This document shows positions 18,494 to 20,922 of a stretch of DNA of 20,922 bases, in pieces. Position numbers and translations under genes: made by a program. The notes beneath the pieces were generated by a model. The model was not told the DNA's origin. It worked only from the letters and a program-made list of their open reading frames with translations, and did not search any database. Source of the DNA: a virus. The stretch spans positions 1 to 20,922 of IMG/VR virus record IMGVR_UViG_3300025674_004792. One strand, 5' to 3'. The first letter of the stretch is position 1. The number at the start of each line of letters is the position of its first letter.

Positions 18494-20416
18494 CTATCTC
18501 CAATTATCTATATCCATCATACTAGATTCGTACCCTGAAAAGCTAGGATTATAATCATATCCTAACTCTGCAAAGCGTTCTTTTTGCATACGCCTAATTG
18601 CTCTCATTGGAAACCAACTAGCCATAACTATGTCTGTCTTTGTACCCACACTCTTGCTTTTATTCTTAGCAGAACTAAAGTACACTAACTGACTTGTATA
18701 TAAGTTTACCTTCTCTTGTGCTTCAAAGCTAAGATATGGCAAAGAAATATTTTGTTCTTGAAACATAGGTCGCATAGCAGTAACACCATAAATTGGGTCA
18801 AATTTATTCTTATGTGTTTCGTGTCCTTCTAAAAATATTCCGTGCTTAGATGCAAAATCTCTAATACTTTTATCTTGTCGTATTGCTTTTTGAAATCCGT
18901 TTTCTTCAATAACCCAATGAGATACATTATATTTTAACCACCACTCTTTCATAATCTCTAGTGCTTGTGGAATACCACCACCTAAATTGTTATTCATATC
19001 TACCATATGTAATTTGTTTGTTACTGAATCATATGCCCATAAGAACGCAGCTTGATAACCTGTAGATGCAGGGTCTAATCCTGCTATAAGTCTTGTACCT
19101 TGTGGTATGTGTCCTATGTTTCTTTTTTGGTCACGACACGCTTCTATTTCTTCTCTATCAAACAAAGCTAAACCATCAGGCATAGCAACATTCAAATAAA
19201 CCATTTCATAAATTGCTCTACCACCTGTAGTTTCTGCAGCTCTTTTTCTATCCATTAACCATTTGTAAGTTCTTTTACCTGCCCATAACATACAATCAAT
19301 ATGTTCTTCTTCATTCCAATCAGGTAAATTACAAGCAGTATCGTGTGCTTCTTCTACAGTTGCAACCCAACTTTGATTATCAAGTAGGTGTGAATATAAA
19401 TCATCATAATGTTGTCTTGAACCAATAACTACCATAGCAGTATGTTCTTCTTTTCTTGATGACAATGTTGTTGTCCACCAACTTCTAGTATTTTCTCTTG
19501 ATGATGGTTGCATTGTAGAGTTATGGTCCTCAATGTCATCTGCAATAATAATATCGCAATCACGAGAAAGTATCTTACCACCTCTACCAATACCAACCAT
19601 AGTTGGAGATTTAATACCAGTTACAGTTCTAGTACCTACAGTAAAACCATTTTGTGACCAAGACTTACCTGTACGAGATGTAGGTTTAAATTTTGCACCA
19701 GGTCCACATATTTCTTCAATTAATAATTCATTACTTTCTAGTTGGTCAAGTACAGAACCTACAGCATTCTTAGCAATCTCTTCGTTACCACCTACCCATA
19801 AAATACGAATGTTAGGATTTTTACAAATAAGCCATACTGCAAAATGAATTAACAAATCTGTTTTTCCGTGTCGTGGTGGTGATAATATTAATTGCTGTCC
19901 ACCATTGTCTATAGCATTCATAATTTGATTTATCCACTTCTTGTGAAATTCAGGTGTTTCGTATGCTATACCTTGTTCTGTTTGAAAATATCTTTGTCTA
20001 AAATCTTCAAAGTCAGCTAATGTTTTTTCTGCAACTTGTGGTAGTTTCCAGTTATCTTGTTCTTTCTTTGTTTTTAAATCTTCAATGTATGCAGAAAATG
20101 CCATAGATACTGCACCAACTGTTGTGCCTAATATCTCTGCAACTTCTTGCATTGTTATTTTTTCTGTGTATATATCTGCAGCTAAACCTGATTCAATTAT
20201 GTCGTTATAAACCTGTCCTCTACGTGCTTGTACATTTGTTTTTCTACTAGGTATTTCAAGTACATCATCTTGTTGTGACCATTCCTTACCTGCTTTTCTA
20301 GCACGTTTCTTTTGCATATTAATTCTGTTAGCACAACGTGTAGAACAATATTTTTTTGCTCTAGGTGGTAATGGTCTATGACAACCTGCTGCGTAACATA
20401 ATTTTTTATTTGCCAT
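18494..20416 (-). CDS. terL: Terminase large subunit with N-terminal zinc-binding and HTH regions
   Basis: The DNA-packaging ATPase/nuclease. Numbering here is from a GTG at 20425; starting at ATG 20416, as I prefer, subtract 3. A cysteine cluster C-x4-C-x11-C-x3-C (about 10-31) suggests a zinc-binding knuckle, and a basic stretch follows. Residues about 90-115 (TMQEVAEILGTTVGAVSMAF) look like a helix-turn-helix of the kind found in small terminase subunits. The ATPase has Walker A PPRHGKT (183-189), Walker B DIIIADD (291-297) and a coupling motif around GSRQHYDD (335-342). The RNase-H-like nuclease has acidic residues in GLDPAS (D451), VIEEN (E507/E508) and KTD (D598). ATG is favoured over GTG by codon preference, and no strong Shine-Dalgarno site separates them. 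The gene overlaps the end of the zinc-ribbon gene. No separate small terminase gene is seen. Confidence 0.95.
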   Translation of the reverse strand: MANKKLCYAAGCHRPLPPRAKKYCSTRCANRINMQKKRARKAGKEWSQQDDVLEIPSRKTNVQARRGQVYNDIIESGLAADIYTEKITMQEVAEILGTTVGAVSMAFSAYIEDLKTKKEQDNWKLPQVAEKTLADFEDFRQRYFQTEQGIAYETPEFHKKWINQIMNAIDNGGQQLILSPPRHGKTDLLIHFAVWLICKNPNIRILWVGGNEEIAKNAVGSVLDQLESNELLIEEICGPGAKFKPTSRTGKSWSQNGFTVGTRTVTGIKSPTMVGIGRGGKILSRDCDIIIADDIEDHNSTMQPSSRENTRSWWTTTLSSRKEEHTAMVVIGSRQHYDDLYSHLLDNQSWVATVEEAHDTACNLPDWNEEEHIDCMLWAGKRTYKWLMDRKRAAETTGGRAIYEMVYLNVAMPDGLALFDREEIEACRDQKRNIGHIPQGTRLIAGLDPASTGYQAAFLWAYDSVTNKLHMVDMNNNLGGGIPQALEIMKEWWLKYNVSHWVIEENGFQKAIRQDKSIRDFASKHGIFLEGHETHKNKFDPIYGVTAMRPMFQEQNISLPYLSFEAQEKVNLYTSQLVYFSSAKNKSKSVGTKTDIVMASWFPMRAIRRMQKERFAELGYDYNPSFSGYESSMMDIDNWR

Positions 20417-20510
20417 ATTTAACACATTCTTTATTTCTACACACTACGTGACCTTTTTCAATTTTTAATTTAACTCCACACATAGGACAAGGTATATCGT
20501 ATGTACTCAA
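20406..20510 (-). CDS. Tiny zinc-ribbon protein (34 aa, TTG start)
   Basis: The frame reads (M)STYDIPCPMCG, then CRNKEC and ends KYGK. Two cysteine pairs, CPMC and C-x4-C, are spaced as in a zinc ribbon. Without an in-frame ATG before the first pair, TTG 20510 is the likely start; it follows the TAA of the upstream 33-aa gene directly and in the same frame. The 3' end overlaps the terminase start. Zinc ribbons of this size are common accessory proteins in phage genomes and may bind nucleic acid or protein. Initiation could be by coupling, since only a weak purine-rich AAAGAAAAA precedes it. A start by stop-codon readthrough from the upstream gene is possible but unsupported. Precise function is unknown. 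Confidence 0.65.
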   Translation of the reverse strand: MSTYDIPCPMCGVKLKIEKGHVVCRNKECVKYGK

Positions 20511-20612
20511 TTATTTTTTCTTTGTTTTTGCATAATATGCTTGTACTTGTTTGAGGGTCATCTTTTTACCACTAGGTGAATAATAATATTTACCTCGTTT
20601 AGTAAAAGGCAT
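20511..20612 (-). CDS. Small lysine/tyrosine-rich protein (33 aa)
   Basis: ATG 20612 to TAA 20511-20513. The product starts MPFTKRGKYYYSPSGKKM and ends in a run of lysines, so it is strongly basic, with several tyrosines and no cysteine. It starts 2 bp after the stop of the 24-aa gene, with AAGAAG about 9 nt upstream as a weak ribosome-binding site. The composition suggests DNA or RNA contact, and the place at the head of the packaging operon is consistent with that, but no family is certain. Confidence 0.65.
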   Translation of the reverse strand: MPFTKRGKYYYSPSGKKMTLKQVQAYYAKTKKK

Positions 20613-20614
20613 AA

Positions 20615-20689
20615 TTACATCTTCTTATATTTTTTAGTTTTCTTAGCGTAAGATTTTTTCTTACCTTTTTTGTCTATAACCATACTCAT
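20615..20689 (-). CDS. Tiny lysine-rich peptide (24 aa)
   Basis: ATG 20689 to TAA 20615-20617. About half of the residues are lysine (DKKGKKKSYAKKTKKYKKM makes up most of it). There is no clear Shine-Dalgarno site, and a second in-frame ATG is at 20683. The same frame also extends upstream to an ATG at 20743, but that would run through the terminator hairpin, so the short form is preferred. The tight 2-bp link to the next small gene and the similar composition support a real gene pair. Function is unknown; nucleic-acid binding is a guess. Confidence 0.5.
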   Translation of the reverse strand: MSMVIDKKGKKKSYAKKTKKYKKM

Positions 20690-20702
20690 TACTATAACAC
20701 AA

Positions 20703-20722
20703 AACCCCACCGAAGTGGGGTT
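20703..20722 (-). terminator. Rho-independent terminator-like hairpin with UUCG loop
   Basis: A perfect 8-bp stem, AACCCCAC pairing with GTGGGGTT, encloses TTCG on the minus strand, the very stable C(UUCG)G tetraloop. On the minus strand the stem's last two T's and two further T's follow the GC-rich stem; the T-tract is short (TTTTGTG). On the plus strand no T-tract follows. It would terminate or attenuate transcription entering from the right, only 13 bp before the first small gene. Confidence 0.75.
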
Positions 20723-20824
20723 CTGCACGTACAGTCTGTCCATTTACTGTTTTATGAAAGAATATGAAATATCAAATCAACTAGCCATCAGTTTCTTAAC
20801 ACACAATTGTCATTATTTTTTCTG

Positions 20825-20921
20825 ATGAAAAGCCTTTTCTTTTCATATCTAATCGTGTACCTCTACACGATACTTTTGGACTTTCCAAAAGTATGTTTAT
20901 ACTAGCTTCCCCCCCAAGCTA
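20825..20921. other. Array of four consecutive perfect hairpins
   Basis: Four perfect inverted repeats follow one another: 20825-20832/20839-20846 (8 bp, 6-nt loop), 20852-20859/20864-20871 (8 bp, 4-nt loop), 20870-20880/20884-20894 (11 bp, 3-nt loop) and 20903-20908/20916-20921 (6 bp, 7-nt loop). The second and third share two bases. Every loop is pure pyrimidine on the plus strand (CCTTTT, CCTC, CTT, CCCCCCC) and so pure purine on the minus strand. None is followed by a T-tract on either strand, so simple termination is unlikely. The array lies upstream of the packaging operon, with about 100 bp of featureless AT-rich sequence (20723-20824) before the terminator. Possible roles are a structured leader or small RNA, a packaging or replication signal, or hairpin promoters. 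Confidence 0.7.
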
Positions 20922-20922
20922 A

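Noticed and set aside
20417-20425. GTG start for the terminase 9 bp upstream of the ATG
   Set aside because: No better ribosome-binding site supports GTG, and the ATG keeps the whole cysteine cluster. It remains a minor alternative.
20754-20825. Possible 23-aa plus-strand peptide starting MKEYEISNQL
   Set aside because: It has no Shine-Dalgarno site, runs against all other genes, and its composition looks like translated AT-rich spacer.
20796-20846. Possible 16-aa minus-strand peptide (MKRKGFSSEKIMTIVC)
   Set aside because: It has no ribosome-binding site at a usable distance, its start codon is inside a hairpin stem, and it is too short to judge.
20723-20922. tRNA gene in the hairpin-rich right end
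   Set aside because: Stem lengths and order do not form a cloverleaf, and no T-loop consensus (TTCRA) or 7-bp acceptor stem encloses the arms.

Overview
The window reads as a block of structural and DNA-packaging genes from a tailed bacteriophage with a low-GC genome (roughly one third G+C or less by eye). All supported genes lie on the minus strand, so the reading order runs from the right end to the left end. The host cannot be fixed from this window. The AT-rich, A-rich coding strand and very compact gene packing fit phages of streamlined marine or freshwater bacteria. Some helical virion proteins loosely recall large structural proteins of actinobacterial phages, but this is a memory-based impression.

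In transcription order: (1) 20690-20922 is non-coding and unusually structured, with four back-to-back perfect hairpins followed by a terminator-like hairpin with a UUCG loop. (2) 20406-20689 holds three tiny genes: two lysine-rich peptides (24 and 33 aa) and a 34-aa zinc-ribbon protein. (3) 16703-20416 encodes the packaging motor: the terminase large subunit, with an extra cysteine cluster and helix-turn-helix in front of the ATPase, and then the probable portal. (4) 16101-16710 holds two small unknown genes, one starting at TTG behind a strong Shine-Dalgarno site. (5) 7240-16099 encodes a giant 2018-aa protein, a 475-aa protein and a 459-aa lysozyme-fold protein. (6) 1-7250 holds a previously hidden 56-aa gene, a 1549-aa protein with a hydrophobic segment near its C-terminus, a 405-aa protein, and a protein cut by the left edge that begins with a peptidoglycan-binding domain.

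The genes overlap by 1-11 bp or sit within a few bases of each other, with repeated TAATG and ATGA stop/start junctions, so they probably form one polycistronic unit with translational coupling. The likely logic is packaging (terminase, portal) followed by internal or ejection proteins. Two of these (the lysozyme fold and the peptidoglycan-binding domain) could help the phage cross or attach to the cell wall. No major capsid protein, scaffold, protease or tail-fibre gene is recognisable here, and none follows the portal as it normally would.

At sequence scale, neither GATC nor CATG occurs anywhere in the 20.9 kb by manual scan, although several dozen of each would be expected. The related palindromes GTAC and CTAG are present. 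This points to strong counter-selection against two specific four-base sites.
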